Under the pieces are notes generated by a model that was given only the letters and a program-made list of their open reading frames with translations, was not told where the DNA came from and did no database searches. Both the position numbers and the translations under genes were made by a program. From Herbaspirillum sp. (GTDB lineage: Bacteria > Pseudomonadota > Gammaproteobacteria > Burkholderiales > Burkholderiaceae_D), in assembly GCF_017744395.1 (NCBI RefSeq), contig NZ_JAGIBI010000001.1:868001-932000 (forward strand): DNA of 64,000 bases, written 5' to 3'. The first letter of the stretch is position 1. Every line of letters starts with the position of its first letter. Shown here piece after piece: positions 27,485 through 35,796 of the stretch.

Positions 27485-27898
27485 ATGCAAGCCTTCTTAC
27501 GCCAGATCGTGCTGGCCACATCCTGCGCGCTGGCTTTGGCGCAGCCAGCCGTGGGGCAGACCATCGCTTCCAAGATCGAAACCATGGGCGAGCCCGCCTC
27601 GCTGCAATTCACCGGCTTGCGCATGCGTGAACAGAACGGCCTGCTGCGGGTGCAGGCCGAATTGACCAACCAGGACACCGCCCCGCAAAGCGCCTATTAC
27701 CGGGTGCAGTGGCTCGATGACGCCGGCTTCCAGGTATGGGACGACGAGGCGTGGAAACCGGTGCTGCTGCACGGCGCGCAAAAACTGACGCTGCAGATCG
27801 TCGCGCCGACCACCAAGGCGCGCGACTTCAAGATCCAGTTCAGCGCCACCAACAACCGCCCGCTGAGCCAGCCCAACGGCTCCATGAACAGCCCCTGA
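27485..27898 (+). CDS. YcfL-like (DUF1425) periplasmic protein
   Basis: 137 residues, ATG 27485 with GGAGAACCC upstream. A Sec signal peptide (QIVLATSCALALAQPAVGQ) is followed by a small beta-sandwich: GLRMREQNGLLRVQAELTNQD, YYRVQWLDDAGFQVWDDEAWKPVLLHGAQKLTLQIVAPTTKARDFKIQF. This is the pattern of the DUF1425/YcfL family, whose members usually lie next to lpoB. Unlike many relatives it has no lipobox cysteine after the signal (the only cysteine is in the hydrophobic stretch), so it is probably soluble in the periplasm. It begins 32 bases after the COG3014 gene. Confidence 0.8.
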   Translation: MQAFLRQIVLATSCALALAQPAVGQTIASKIETMGEPASLQFTGLRMREQNGLLRVQAELTNQDTAPQSAYYRVQWLDDAGFQVWDDEAWKPVLLHGAQKLTLQIVAPTTKARDFKIQFSATNNRPLSQPNGSMNSP

Positions 27899-27968
27899 CC
27901 GATTGAAATAACCGGGGCCGCCCGCGCGCCCCGCTCTCCCATATCCGCCATCCGAAAAAGGAAACACC

Positions 27969-28580
27969 ATGTACGCCATCGCCCATTCCAAGCAACTCCG
28001 CTTCACCGCCCTGTGCGCCTTGTGCGCCACCCTGTTCGGCTGCGCCACGCCCGGTACCCCGACCGTCGGCGGCAACGTCCAGTACGGCGACGCCAAGGCG
28101 GTGGAACAGGTGACCAACGAATTCGGCTCGACCGACCTGCAAAGCATCGCCGAATCGATGGCGCGCTCGCTGGCGCAATCGGCCAGCGGCTACAAGAGCA
28201 AGCCGCTGGTCACCATCGCCGACGTCAAGAACAAGACCAGCGAATACATCGACACGCGCTCCATCACCGACTCGATCCGCGTGCAGCTGGTCAAGAGCGG
28301 CACCATGCGCTTCGCCACCGACATCGATGCCATGCAGAACCAGACCGATGAACTGACCCGCCAGAACAACAGCGGCCTGTACAAGAAATCGGCCACCGCC
28401 AAGGTCGGCAAGATGCAGGGCGCGCAATACCGCATCGAAGGCAACATCACTTCCATCGTCAAGCGCGGCGGCGACGTCAAGGACGTCTACTACAAATTCA
28501 GCCTGATCATGACCGATATCGAAGCCGGCACCATCGAATGGGCCGACGAGAAGGAAATCCGCAAGACCTCGCGCCGCTAA
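27969..28580 (+). CDS. LpoB-like lipoprotein (penicillin-binding protein activator family)
   Basis: 203 residues. A lipoprotein signal ends in LFGCATP, cysteine near residue 25. The LpoB/YcfM fold is visible: KPLVTIADVKNKTSEYIDTRSITDSIRVQLVKSGTMRFATD (strand, helix, strand), then GAQYRIEGNITSIVKRGG and a closing beta pair with a C-terminal IEWADEKEIRKTSRR. In E. coli LpoB is an outer membrane lipoprotein that activates the peptidoglycan synthase PBP1B. Outside gamma-proteobacteria that role is unproved, so the name LpoB is not transferred as a gene symbol. It lies 70 bases after the YcfL-like gene, as ycfL-lpoB do in enterobacteria. Confidence 0.85.
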   Translation: MYAIAHSKQLRFTALCALCATLFGCATPGTPTVGGNVQYGDAKAVEQVTNEFGSTDLQSIAESMARSLAQSASGYKSKPLVTIADVKNKTSEYIDTRSITDSIRVQLVKSGTMRFATDIDAMQNQTDELTRQNNSGLYKKSATAKVGKMQGAQYRIEGNITSIVKRGGDVKDVYYKFSLIMTDIEAGTIEWADEKEIRKTSRR

Positions 28581-28611
28581 GCCGCTACGGCCATCGCTTC
28601 AGGGAACCATC

Positions 28612-29469
28612 ATGAACGCATCCATCCTGCGCGCTTTGCGCGCCGCCTCCGCGATCGGCTGCCTGGCCGGCGCGATGCTGGCCGCCGCTCCGGCGGCGGC
28701 CCAGAACCTGCCCAAGATCGCCGTGACCGACTTGTCGTACGAAGAGAAGGTAAAGGAATATTTCCAATACTTCGAAGCGCGCGAGAAGCACAACAACAGC
28801 TCCTCTTCCAGCGCCCGCTTCCGCGATTCGGCCAACAGCTCGTCGGGTTCGGAGTCCGAGCGCTCCTCCAGCCGCGGCGAAAGCTCGGTGGTGGCGGCGT
28901 CGGGCAGCATCACCGTGATCAGCCGCGGCGAACTGCGCAAATTCACCGCCGACATCAAAGGCGAGCTGCTCAAGTCCGGCTCGTACCGCCTGGTGCAAGG
29001 CAAGCCGTGGACGCAACAGAACACGGAAAAGCTGTACGACATCATCGCCCGCATCAAGCAAGGCTATTACCCTGGCGCCGACTATGTGCTGTTCGGCAGC
29101 ATCAACAATGTCGAATTCCGCGAGGAAGCCAATCCGATCCAGGGTTCCAACGCGGTGTCGTACTCGCTGGCGCTGGAGCTGGTGGGCGAGTTCTCGCTGA
29201 TCAATACCAGGACCTATGAGATCAAGGCCGCCTTCTCGGCCATGGGCGAAGGTTCCGACACCCGCCTGGCCAATGCCCCCGGCACCCGGATCGTGCTCAA
29301 CAAGAGCCGCGTAATGCAAGAGGTTTCACGCTCGCTGGGCGATGCCGTGGCCAGCGAAATGGAAGCGCAGTTCAATCCGGCCGCCTCCACGCGCGCCTCC
29401 CGCGCCGCGCGCAATGCGGGACCGGCCAATGCGCCGGCGCAAGAAGAGCGCACCGTGGTCTTCAAGTGA
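28612..29469 (+). CDS. Periplasmic LpoB/CsgG-fold protein with serine-rich insertion
   Basis: 285 residues. A Sec signal peptide ends at AAPAAAQ, with no lipobox, so it is soluble. Strand LPKIAVTDLSYEEKV, helix LRKFTADIKGELLKSGSYRLVQG and strand GADYVLFGSINNVEFREE repeat the order seen in the LpoB-like gene and in CsgG/HfaB N-terminal domains. Between the first strand and the helix is a segment of about 45 residues (62-105) dominated by Ser, Arg, Asn and Glu, probably disordered. The two LpoB-fold proteins side by side suggest they act as a pair. Function unknown. It starts 31 bases after the LpoB-like gene and ends the module. Confidence 0.72.
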   Translation: MNASILRALRAASAIGCLAGAMLAAAPAAAQNLPKIAVTDLSYEEKVKEYFQYFEAREKHNNSSSSSARFRDSANSSSGSESERSSSRGESSVVAASGSITVISRGELRKFTADIKGELLKSGSYRLVQGKPWTQQNTEKLYDIIARIKQGYYPGADYVLFGSINNVEFREEANPIQGSNAVSYSLALELVGEFSLINTRTYEIKAAFSAMGEGSDTRLANAPGTRIVLNKSRVMQEVSRSLGDAVASEMEAQFNPAASTRASRAARNAGPANAPAQEERTVVFK

Positions 29470-29487
29470 ACCGGCATCCGGATCGCG

Positions 29488-29522
29488 CCCGGATTTGTTT
29501 CCATAAAGAAAACAAATCCGGG
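29488..29522. terminator. Strong hairpin after the lipoprotein module
   Basis: CCCGGATTTGTTT (29488-29500) pairs perfectly with AAACAAATCCGGG (29510-29522) around a nine-base loop. It lies 18 bases after the last gene of the module. There is no T run after the stem, so it may be an mRNA end-protecting hairpin or an imperfect terminator. Confidence 0.5.
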
Positions 29523-29552
29523 CCGGCCGGATGAAATAAAACGTTACCACCC

Positions 29553-29581
29553 TTGAAAGCCCGGCGGCGCCGGGCTATGCT
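29553..29581 (+). promoter_or_regulatory. Sigma-70 promoter with palindromic spacer, upstream of the adhesin-E-like gene
   Basis: TTGAAA (29553-29558), exactly 17 bases, TATGCT (29576-29581). The whole spacer is the palindrome GCCCGGCGGCGCCGGGC centred on 29567, so a regulator could sit between the two boxes. Confidence 0.5.
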
Positions 29582-29669
29582 GCCGCACTTCGCACATCCG
29601 CTGTGGCGGAAACTCCCGCACCGCAGCCACATCAAAGACGGCATACAACTCAAGAAGGATGGAAACGGC

Positions 29670-30110
29670 ATGAAACAAAAGTTCAAGACCCTGCTGGCGA
29701 TTTCCGGCGCATGCGGCGCCTTGCTGGCGCTCGCCCCGGCCCACGCCGAGAACTGGCAATCGCTGGGCGGCACCGACAAATCCGAACTGCAGATCGACAC
29801 CGATTCCATCGTCGAATCCGGCGGCTTGCGCGAAGCATGGTCGATGTGGAATTTCAAGGAAGCCCGCACCAATACCGGCGACAGCAGTTTCCCCGCGCTC
29901 AAGTCGTACAAGGACCTGCACCAGTACAACTGCAAGGCCGGCAGCGTGAAGCTGGTGCGCGAAATCATCTTCGCCGAGAACGACGGCAAGGGCGACAAGC
30001 GCGACCACACCGACGCACTGAAGAACATGCAGTTCGAGAAACCGAAGCCATTGTCGGTGGGCGACGCCATGCTGCAGGCCGTGTGCAGCTACGAGATCAA
30101 GAAGAAATAA
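29670..30110 (+). CDS. Surface-adhesin E-like periplasmic protein
   Basis: 146 residues from ATG 29670, preceded by AAGAAGGA; an open frame back to 29553 covers the promoter and is rejected. The signal peptide is KFKTLLAISGACGALLALAPAHA. The mature part begins ENWQSLGGTDKSELQIDTDSI and continues with SMWNFKEARTNTG and YNCKAGSVKLVREIIF. This is the pattern of small beta proteins grouped as surface-adhesin protein E. Two cysteines in the mature part (in YNCKAG and AVCSYE) could form a disulfide. Its role is unknown; relatives are annotated as adhesins on slender evidence. It has its own promoter and a shared terminator with hom. Confidence 0.65.
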   Translation: MKQKFKTLLAISGACGALLALAPAHAENWQSLGGTDKSELQIDTDSIVESGGLREAWSMWNFKEARTNTGDSSFPALKSYKDLHQYNCKAGSVKLVREIIFAENDGKGDKRDHTDALKNMQFEKPKPLSVGDAMLQAVCSYEIKKK

Positions 30111-30129
30111 GCTGCCTGCGCAGGCATAA

Positions 30130-30157
30130 AAAAACGGAGCCATGCGGCTCCGTTTTT
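30130..30157. terminator. Bidirectional terminator between the adhesin-E-like gene and hom
   Basis: AAAAACGGAGCC (30130-30141), loop ATGC, GGCTCCGTTTTT (30146-30157). It ends both the plus-strand gene and minus-strand hom, separating hom from thrC transcriptionally. Confidence 0.9.
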
Positions 30158-30186
30158 CATTGGCGGAAAAGAATTTCCGCCGCCGC

Positions 30187-31497
30187 TCAGTTCAGCTCTT
30201 CCAGACGGATCTTGGTGGTCTTGCCTACCACCGTCTCCAGCGCTTCGATCTTGGCGATGGCCGCCTCGACGTTCTTTTCCTGGGTCTGGTGGGTCAGCAT
30301 GATGATGTCGGTCTGCTGTTCGCCTTCAGCCGGCTCCTTCTGCAGCATGGCGTCGATCGAGATCGACGAATCCGCCAGGATGCGGGTGACGTCGGCCAGC
30401 ACGCCCGGCTTGTCTGCCACGCGCATGCGCAGGTAGTAGCTGGTGGTGACTTCGGCCATCGGCAGCACCGGCGTATCGACCATGGCGCCGGGCTGGAACG
30501 CCAGGTATGGCACGCGGTGCTCCGGATCGGCGGTGGCCAGGCGAGTGATGTCGACCAGGTCGGCGATCACGGCCGAGGCGGTCGGCTCGGAGCCGGCGCC
30601 CTTGCCGTAGTACAGGGTCTCGCCGACGGCGTCGCCGCGCACCACCACCGCGTTCATCGCGCCTTCCACGTTGGCGATCAGGCGCGCGGCCGGGATCAGC
30701 GTCGGGTGCACGCGCAGCTCGATGCCCTTCGCGGTCTGGCGCGTGATGCCCAGCAGCTTGATGCGGTAGCCCAGTTGCTCGGCGTAGGTGATGTCGCTGG
30801 CCTGCAGCTTGGTGATGCCTTCCACGTGCGCGCGGTCGAATTGCACCGGGATGCCGAAGGCGATCGAGGCCATGATGGTCAGCTTGTGGGCCGCGTCCAC
30901 GCCTTCGATGTCGAAGGTCGGGTCGGCTTCGGCGTAGCCCAGGCGTTGCGCTTCCTTGAGCACGACGTCGAAGTCCAGGCCCTTGTCGCGCATCTCGGAG
31001 AGGATGAAGTTGGTGGTGCCGTTGATGATGCCGGCGATCCACTGGATACGGTTGGCGGTCAGGCCTTCGCGCAGCGCCTTGATGATGGGGATGCCGCCGG
31101 CCACGGCCGCTTCGAACGCGACCATCACGCCCTTCTCCTGCGCCGCCTTGAAGATCTCGTTGCCGTGCGTGGCGATCAGCGCCTTGTTGGCGGTGACCAC
31201 GTGCTTGCCGTTGGCGATGGCCTTGAGCACCAGGTCCTTGGCGATGCCGTAGCCGCCGATCAGCTCGATGACGATGTCGATGTCAGGGTCGTTCACCACC
31301 AGGTTGGCGTCGTTGACAACCTTGACTTCTCCATTGGTCAGTTCGGTGGCGCGCTCGGTGTTGAGATCGGCCACCATGGTAATTTCAATGCCCCGGCCGG
31401 CGCGGCCCGCAATCTCTTCCTGGTTGCGCTTGAGAACATTGAAAGTACCGGAACCCACGGTGCCGATGCCGAGCAAACCTACTTTGATGGATTTCAT
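30187..31497 (-). CDS. hom: Homoserine dehydrogenase
   Basis: 436 residues from ATG 31497; the frame runs further upstream into alaA but that part has no family similarity. It reduces aspartate semialdehyde to homoserine for threonine and methionine synthesis. The NAD(P)-binding start is VGLLGIGTVGSGTFNVL. Catalytic-domain blocks are AAVAGGIPIIKALREGLTANRIQWIAGIINGTTNFILSEM and GYAEADPTFDIEGVDAAHK. A C-terminal ACT domain (about residues 355-430, YLRMRVADKPGVLADVTRILADSSISIDAMLQ) probably senses threonine. It follows alaA by 65 bases. Unlike the usual arrangement, thrC is not next; a terminator and a 5.8-kb block intervene. Confidence 0.97.
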   Translation of the reverse strand: MKSIKVGLLGIGTVGSGTFNVLKRNQEEIAGRAGRGIEITMVADLNTERATELTNGEVKVVNDANLVVNDPDIDIVIELIGGYGIAKDLVLKAIANGKHVVTANKALIATHGNEIFKAAQEKGVMVAFEAAVAGGIPIIKALREGLTANRIQWIAGIINGTTNFILSEMRDKGLDFDVVLKEAQRLGYAEADPTFDIEGVDAAHKLTIMASIAFGIPVQFDRAHVEGITKLQASDITYAEQLGYRIKLLGITRQTAKGIELRVHPTLIPAARLIANVEGAMNAVVVRGDAVGETLYYGKGAGSEPTASAVIADLVDITRLATADPEHRVPYLAFQPGAMVDTPVLPMAEVTTSYYLRMRVADKPGVLADVTRILADSSISIDAMLQKEPAEGEQQTDIIMLTHQTQEKNVEAAIAKIEALETVVGKTTKIRLEELN

Positions 31498-31562
31498 ATT
31501 GTCTTCGTGGTTGGTGAAAAATGCCGCCACGTCCAAACCCGGAACATGGCGGGTACTGCAAA

Positions 31563-32798
31563 TTACGCGGTGCCGTGGCGACGGCGATAGCCTTCGAGGA
31601 AGTGGGCGATGCGGCCCATCGACTCGGTCAGGTCGTCGGTATTGGGCAGGAACACGACGCGGAAGTGGTCCGGCGTCGGGCAATTGAAGCCGGTGCCCTG
31701 CACGATCAGCACCTTCTCCTCGGCCAGCAGTTCGTAGGCGAATTCCTGGTCGTCCTTGATCGGATAGATTTCCGGATCCAGGCGCGGGAACATGTACAGC
31801 GCCGATTTCGGCTTGACACAGGTCACACCGGGAATCTCAGTCAGCAGCTTGTGCGCCAGGTCGCGCTGCTTGGTCAGGCGGCCGTTGGGCGCGACCAGGT
31901 CGTTGATGCTCTGGTAGCCGCCCAGCGCGGTCTGGATCGCGAACTGGCCCGGCGCGTTGGCGCACAGGCGCATCGAGGCCAGCATGTTGAGGCCCTCGAT
32001 GTAATCCTTGGCGTGCTTCTTCTCGCCCGAAACCACCATCCAGCCGGCGCGGTAGCCGCAGGAACGGTAGTTCTTGGACAGGCCGTTGAAGGTGATGAAC
32101 AGTACGTCGTCGGCCAGCGAGGCCAGCGAGGTATGGGTGTTGCCGTCGTACAGCACCTTGTCGTAGATCTCGTCGGCCAGGATGATCAACTGGTGCTGGC
32201 GCGCCAGCTCGATGATTTCCTTCAGCACCTCGACCGAATACAGCGCGCCGGTCGGATTGTTGGGGTTGATGACCACGATGGCGCGGGTGTTGGACGTGAT
32301 CTTCTTCTTGATGTCGGCAATGTCGGGCTGCCAGCCTTGCTGCTCGTCGCAGACGTAGTGCACCGGCGTACCGCCGGACAGGCTGACCGCGGCAGTCCAC
32401 AGCGGATAGTCGGGCGACGGCACCAGCACTTCGTCGCCGGTGTTCAACAGCGCGTTGACGCTCATGACGATCAGCTCGGAAGCGCCGTTGCCGAGGTAGA
32501 CGTCATCGATGGTGACGCCCTGGACATTCTTCTGCTGGGTGTAGTGCACAACCGACCTGCGCGGTGCGAACAGGCCCTTGGAATCGGTATAGCCGGAGGC
32601 GTTGCCCATGTTGCGGATCATGTCCTGGACGATCTCGTCCGGGGCGTCGAAGCCGAAGGCGGCCAGGTTGCCGATGTTGAGCTTGATGATCTTGTGGCCC
32701 TCTTCCTCCATCTGACGCGCTTTTTCCAGCACGGGACCACGAATGTCGTAACACACATCTGCCAGCTTCTTGGATTTCTGAATCGGTCGCACAGCCAT
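31563..32798 (-). CDS. alaA: Alanine/valine-type PLP aminotransferase (AlaA-like)
   Basis: 411 residues. It closely follows E. coli AlaA from memory of that sequence: KLADVCYDIRGPVLEKARQMEEEG, KLNIGNLAAFGFDAPDEIV, VPSPDYPLWTAAVSLSGG and the PLP lysine K242 in FNGLSKNYRSCGYRAGWMV. AlaA makes alanine from pyruvate using glutamate. The residue after N43-P in many relatives is Leu here (IGNLAAFGF). In Burkholderiales it stands upstream of hom, as here. The AGAGGA ribosome site lies directly against the ATG, an unusually short spacing. Confidence 0.92.
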   Translation of the reverse strand: MAVRPIQKSKKLADVCYDIRGPVLEKARQMEEEGHKIIKLNIGNLAAFGFDAPDEIVQDMIRNMGNASGYTDSKGLFAPRRSVVHYTQQKNVQGVTIDDVYLGNGASELIVMSVNALLNTGDEVLVPSPDYPLWTAAVSLSGGTPVHYVCDEQQGWQPDIADIKKKITSNTRAIVVINPNNPTGALYSVEVLKEIIELARQHQLIILADEIYDKVLYDGNTHTSLASLADDVLFITFNGLSKNYRSCGYRAGWMVVSGEKKHAKDYIEGLNMLASMRLCANAPGQFAIQTALGGYQSINDLVAPNGRLTKQRDLAHKLLTEIPGVTCVKPKSALYMFPRLDPEIYPIKDDQEFAYELLAEEKVLIVQGTGFNCPTPDHFRVVFLPNTDDLTESMGRIAHFLEGYRRRHGTA

Positions 32799-33192
32799 TC
32801 CTCTACTCGTTCTGAAGCGGGACGCCGCGGCATGCCTGCCCGGCCGGTCCCGTTCCGCCTGGCGCCGGGAGGGCCAGGAACCTTTCGGGCTCCCGCGTCT
32901 CCATCACGGCGCATCCTTTGATTTACTTCCGATACCTTATGGCAACTCCTGCAATTCCTGCGGCGCAACGAAAAGCGGCGGAAAACACGCTTGCCGACAC
33001 GCATCGCCCCAGCGGGCGGGAACCGGCCATTTTGCCCAAAGCTGTCCATTTTATCAATCAAATAGGCGTGCGCCCGGTGAGGAAACGGCTACAATGCAGC
33101 ACTTTACGACCAGATTGCTGCAATGCATGTCGGAATGACATCCCGGCGTTCCCGCCGGACGGTGCTCCGCCTGCCTTCCAGCCCATCTTGCG
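32799..33192. other. Divergent non-coding region between alaA and the Mth938-like gene
   Basis: 394 bases. I see no gene. A TACAAT box at 33090-33095 could serve the rightward gene, but no convincing -35 accompanies it. A small hairpin (CCGGCG 33143-33148 with CGCCGG 33153-33158) lies in the presumed leader. No promoter for alaA could be fixed. Confidence 0.5.
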
Positions 33193-33573
33193 ATGAAGCT
33201 CCATTCAACCGAAACCAAGCAATACCAGACCGTCACCGCCTACGACGAGGACGGCGTCGAGCTCAATGCGATCCGCTTCGACCACAGCCTGGTGGTACTG
33301 CCCGAAACCGAACCGGCGCCGTGGCCGGTGACCAGCTTCGAGGCGCTGACCGCGGCGGATTTCGAGCAGATCGACGCCACCCGGCCTGACGTGGTCATCC
33401 TCGGCACCGGCGAACGCCAGCGTTTCATCCATCCCAAGCTGATCGCAGCCCTGACCGCGCGCCGCATCGGCGTCGAATGCATGGACAACCAGGCCGCCTG
33501 CCGCACCTACAACATCCTGATGGCCGAAGGCCGCAAGGTGGCGCTGGCGCTGGTCATTCCCCAAAAGAACTGA
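33193..33573 (+). CDS. Mth938-like (DUF498/NDUFAF3-fold) protein
   Basis: 126 residues. The pattern FDHSLVVLPETEPAPWPVTSFEALTAADFEQI, then PDVVILGTGERQRFIHPKLIAALTARRIGVECMDNQAACRTYNILMAEGRKVALALV, is characteristic of the Mth938 domain family. Eukaryotic relatives help assemble respiratory complex I; the bacterial role is not established. The ATG at 33193 gives the family length. It lies upstream of the arn cluster with 63 bases between, and may share its transcript, but no functional link is evident. Confidence 0.85.
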   Translation: MKLHSTETKQYQTVTAYDEDGVELNAIRFDHSLVVLPETEPAPWPVTSFEALTAADFEQIDATRPDVVILGTGERQRFIHPKLIAALTARRIGVECMDNQAACRTYNILMAEGRKVALALVIPQKN

Positions 33574-33636
33574 GCTGAGCGGCGTTTACCTGCCGCGACA
33601 AGAAACCTAACAAATACGCACAAGGAACCGCTCTCA

Positions 33637-35361
33637 ATGCGCGAACTGTACAAATCGAAGGCGTTCGTCTGGACGTTGCTTATCCTGTTTTTGCTGGTGT
33701 GGTTCTGGATGCTGGGCGCCCGCACCCTGGTGCCCACCGATGAAGGCCGCTATGCGGAAATGGCGCGCGAGATGGTCGCCACCCAGGACTGGATCACCAC
33801 CCGCCTGAACGGCATCAAGTACTTCGAAAAGCCGCCGCTGCAGACCTGGATGAATGCCCTCACCTTCGAGTTGTTCGGCCTGGGCGAATGGCAGGCGCGG
33901 CTGTGGACCGGCCTGTGCGGCCTGCTGGGCATCGGCCTGGCGGCCTATACCGGCGCCCGCGTGTTCAACGGCCGCGTCGGTTTCTATGCCGCGCTGGTGC
34001 TGGCGTCGAGCTTCTTCTGGGCCGGCATGGGCCACATCAATACGCTGGACATGGGCCTGTCGGGCATGATGACCATCTCGCTGTGCGCGCTGCTGATGGC
34101 CCAGCGCAACGAGGCCTCGCGTGAAAGCCAGCGCAACTGGATGCTGTTGTGCTGGGCCGGCATGGCGCTGGCGGTGCTGTCCAAGGGCTTGATCGGCATC
34201 GTGCTGCCAGGCGCGGTGCTGGTGCTGTACACGCTGTTCTCGCGCGACTGGGCGATCTGGAAACGGCTGCACCTGGTCAAAGGCCTGCTCCTGTTCTTCG
34301 CCATCACCACGCCGTGGTTCGTGGCGGTCTCGCTGAAGAATCCCGAATTCCCGCAGTTCTTCTTCATCCACGAGCATTTCCAGCGCTTCACCACCAAGAT
34401 CCATAGCCGCACCGGCCCGTGGTACTACTTCATTCCCATCCTGTTGCTGGGCATCGTCCCGTGGCTGGGGGTGTTCTTCCAGGGCCTGTGGCAAGGCGTG
34501 CGCGAGCAGCGCGACACCGGCGGCTACAACACCCTCAACGGCGGCCGCTTCCAGCCGAAGAAGCTGCTGCTGATCTGGGCCGTGTTCATCTTCGTGTTCT
34601 TCAGCATCTCGGATTCGAAGCTGCCCTCCTACATCCTGCCGGTCTTCCCGGCGCTGGCCCTGCTGATCGCCTGCTACCTGGAACAAGCCGACCACAAGGC
34701 GCTGGCCTGGGCCGGCTCCCTGGTGGCGGTGCCGTGCGCCATCGGGCTGGCCTTCATCCCGCGCGTTCCCTCGCTGGCCAAGGATGCCTTCTCGCAACCG
34801 CTGGTCGAGGCGCACGTGCCGTATATCTATGCCGCCACGCTGGCCTTCTTCATCGGCGGCATCGCCGCTATCCGCCTGGCGCGCCAGCACAAGGATGCGG
34901 CCGTCACCGTCCTGGCGGCCACCGCCTTCGTCGCCGGCCAGGCGCTGATGCTGGGACACGAGCCGCAAGGCCGCTACTCCGCCGGCGTCGACTACGTGCC
35001 GGTGCTGCAGGCCGAGTTGAAGCCGGATACCCCGATTTACCTGGTGGGCCGCTATGAGCAGGCGCTGCCGTTCTACCTGCGCCGCACGATGACGCTGGTG
35101 CAGCACGCCGATGAGATGGAATTCGGACTGAAACAGGAACCGCAGCTCTGGCTGCCGACCGTGGACGCCTTCGTCGCCCAATGGGTGGCCGACCATGCCG
35201 CCGGCAAGAAGGATATCGCCATCGTCGATCCGACCATCTATAAGCAATTGGAAGAACGCAAGCTGCCGATGCGCCTGATCGGCCAGGACCCGCGCCGCGT
35301 GATCGTGGCCAACGATCCGGCGGCCGCTGCCGCCGGCAACGGAAAGAAGGTGGCGCCATGA
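33637..35361 (+). CDS. arnT: Lipid A 4-amino-4-deoxy-L-arabinose transferase (ArnT-like)
   Basis: 574 residues. It transfers L-Ara4N from undecaprenyl phosphate to lipid A on the periplasmic side of the inner membrane, lowering the negative charge and giving polymyxin resistance. It begins with a membrane helix (AFVWTLLILFLLVWFWMLGA), then the PMT/GT83 signature loop LVPTDEGRYAEMAREMVATQDWITTRLNGIKYFEKPPLQTWMNAL with the DEGRYAE acidic motif. About eleven further hydrophobic helices and a C-terminal periplasmic domain follow. It is the first arn gene here and overlaps the SMR gene by four bases (ATGA). Confidence 0.92.
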   Translation: MRELYKSKAFVWTLLILFLLVWFWMLGARTLVPTDEGRYAEMAREMVATQDWITTRLNGIKYFEKPPLQTWMNALTFELFGLGEWQARLWTGLCGLLGIGLAAYTGARVFNGRVGFYAALVLASSFFWAGMGHINTLDMGLSGMMTISLCALLMAQRNEASRESQRNWMLLCWAGMALAVLSKGLIGIVLPGAVLVLYTLFSRDWAIWKRLHLVKGLLLFFAITTPWFVAVSLKNPEFPQFFFIHEHFQRFTTKIHSRTGPWYYFIPILLLGIVPWLGVFFQGLWQGVREQRDTGGYNTLNGGRFQPKKLLLIWAVFIFVFFSISDSKLPSYILPVFPALALLIACYLEQADHKALAWAGSLVAVPCAIGLAFIPRVPSLAKDAFSQPLVEAHVPYIYAATLAFFIGGIAAIRLARQHKDAAVTVLAATAFVAGQALMLGHEPQGRYSAGVDYVPVLQAELKPDTPIYLVGRYEQALPFYLRRTMTLVQHADEMEFGLKQEPQLWLPTVDAFVAQWVADHAAGKKDIAIVDPTIYKQLEERKLPMRLIGQDPRRVIVANDPAAAAAGNGKKVAP

Positions 35362-35729
35362 ATCTGGCCACGTTCGGCTTCATCTTCGCCGGCATCTGCC
35401 TCAACGCCGTGGCGCAACTGCTGCTCAAGGCCGGCACCAACGCCGTGGGCGCGATCCACCTGACCGCGGAGAACTGGTTCTCCACCGGCCTCAAGCTGGC
35501 CACGCAACTGCCGATCATCGGCGGCCTGTCGTGCTATGTGATTTCGGTGGTGGTATGGATCATCGGCCTGTCGCGGGTGGACGTGACCATCGCCTATCCG
35601 ATGCTGTCGCTGGGCTACATCATCAACGCCGTCGGCGCCTGGTATTTCCTCGGGGAAGCGGTGTCGGCCCAGCGCCTGCTGGCCATCGGTGTCATCATCA
35701 TCGGCGTGGTTTTGCTGACCAGAAGCTGA
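35358..35729 (+). CDS. SMR-family Ara4N-undecaprenyl phosphate flippase subunit (ArnE/ArnF-like)
   Basis: 123 residues with four hydrophobic helices; EamA/SMR-type sequence ending SRVDVTIAYPMLSLGYIINAVGAWYFLGEAVSAQRLLAIGVIIIGVVLLTRS. In E. coli the flippase of Ara4N-phospho-undecaprenol needs two such proteins, ArnE and ArnF. Only one gene is present here, so it either works as a homodimer or has a partner elsewhere. It is placed between arnT and arnB with coupled translation from arnT. Confidence 0.85.
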   Translation: MNLATFGFIFAGICLNAVAQLLLKAGTNAVGAIHLTAENWFSTGLKLATQLPIIGGLSCYVISVVVWIIGLSRVDVTIAYPMLSLGYIINAVGAWYFLGEAVSAQRLLAIGVIIIGVVLLTRS

Positions 35730-35796
35730 TTTACAATAAGCGCCCTGCCATGCGCCCGGGGCGCATCAACGTGATTGCCTGACGAGAAACGAATTC

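Noticed and set aside
24360-30186. Insertion sequence or prophage origin of the lipoprotein block
   Set aside because: No transposase, integrase, tRNA or flanking direct repeat was found, and base composition looks like the surroundings.
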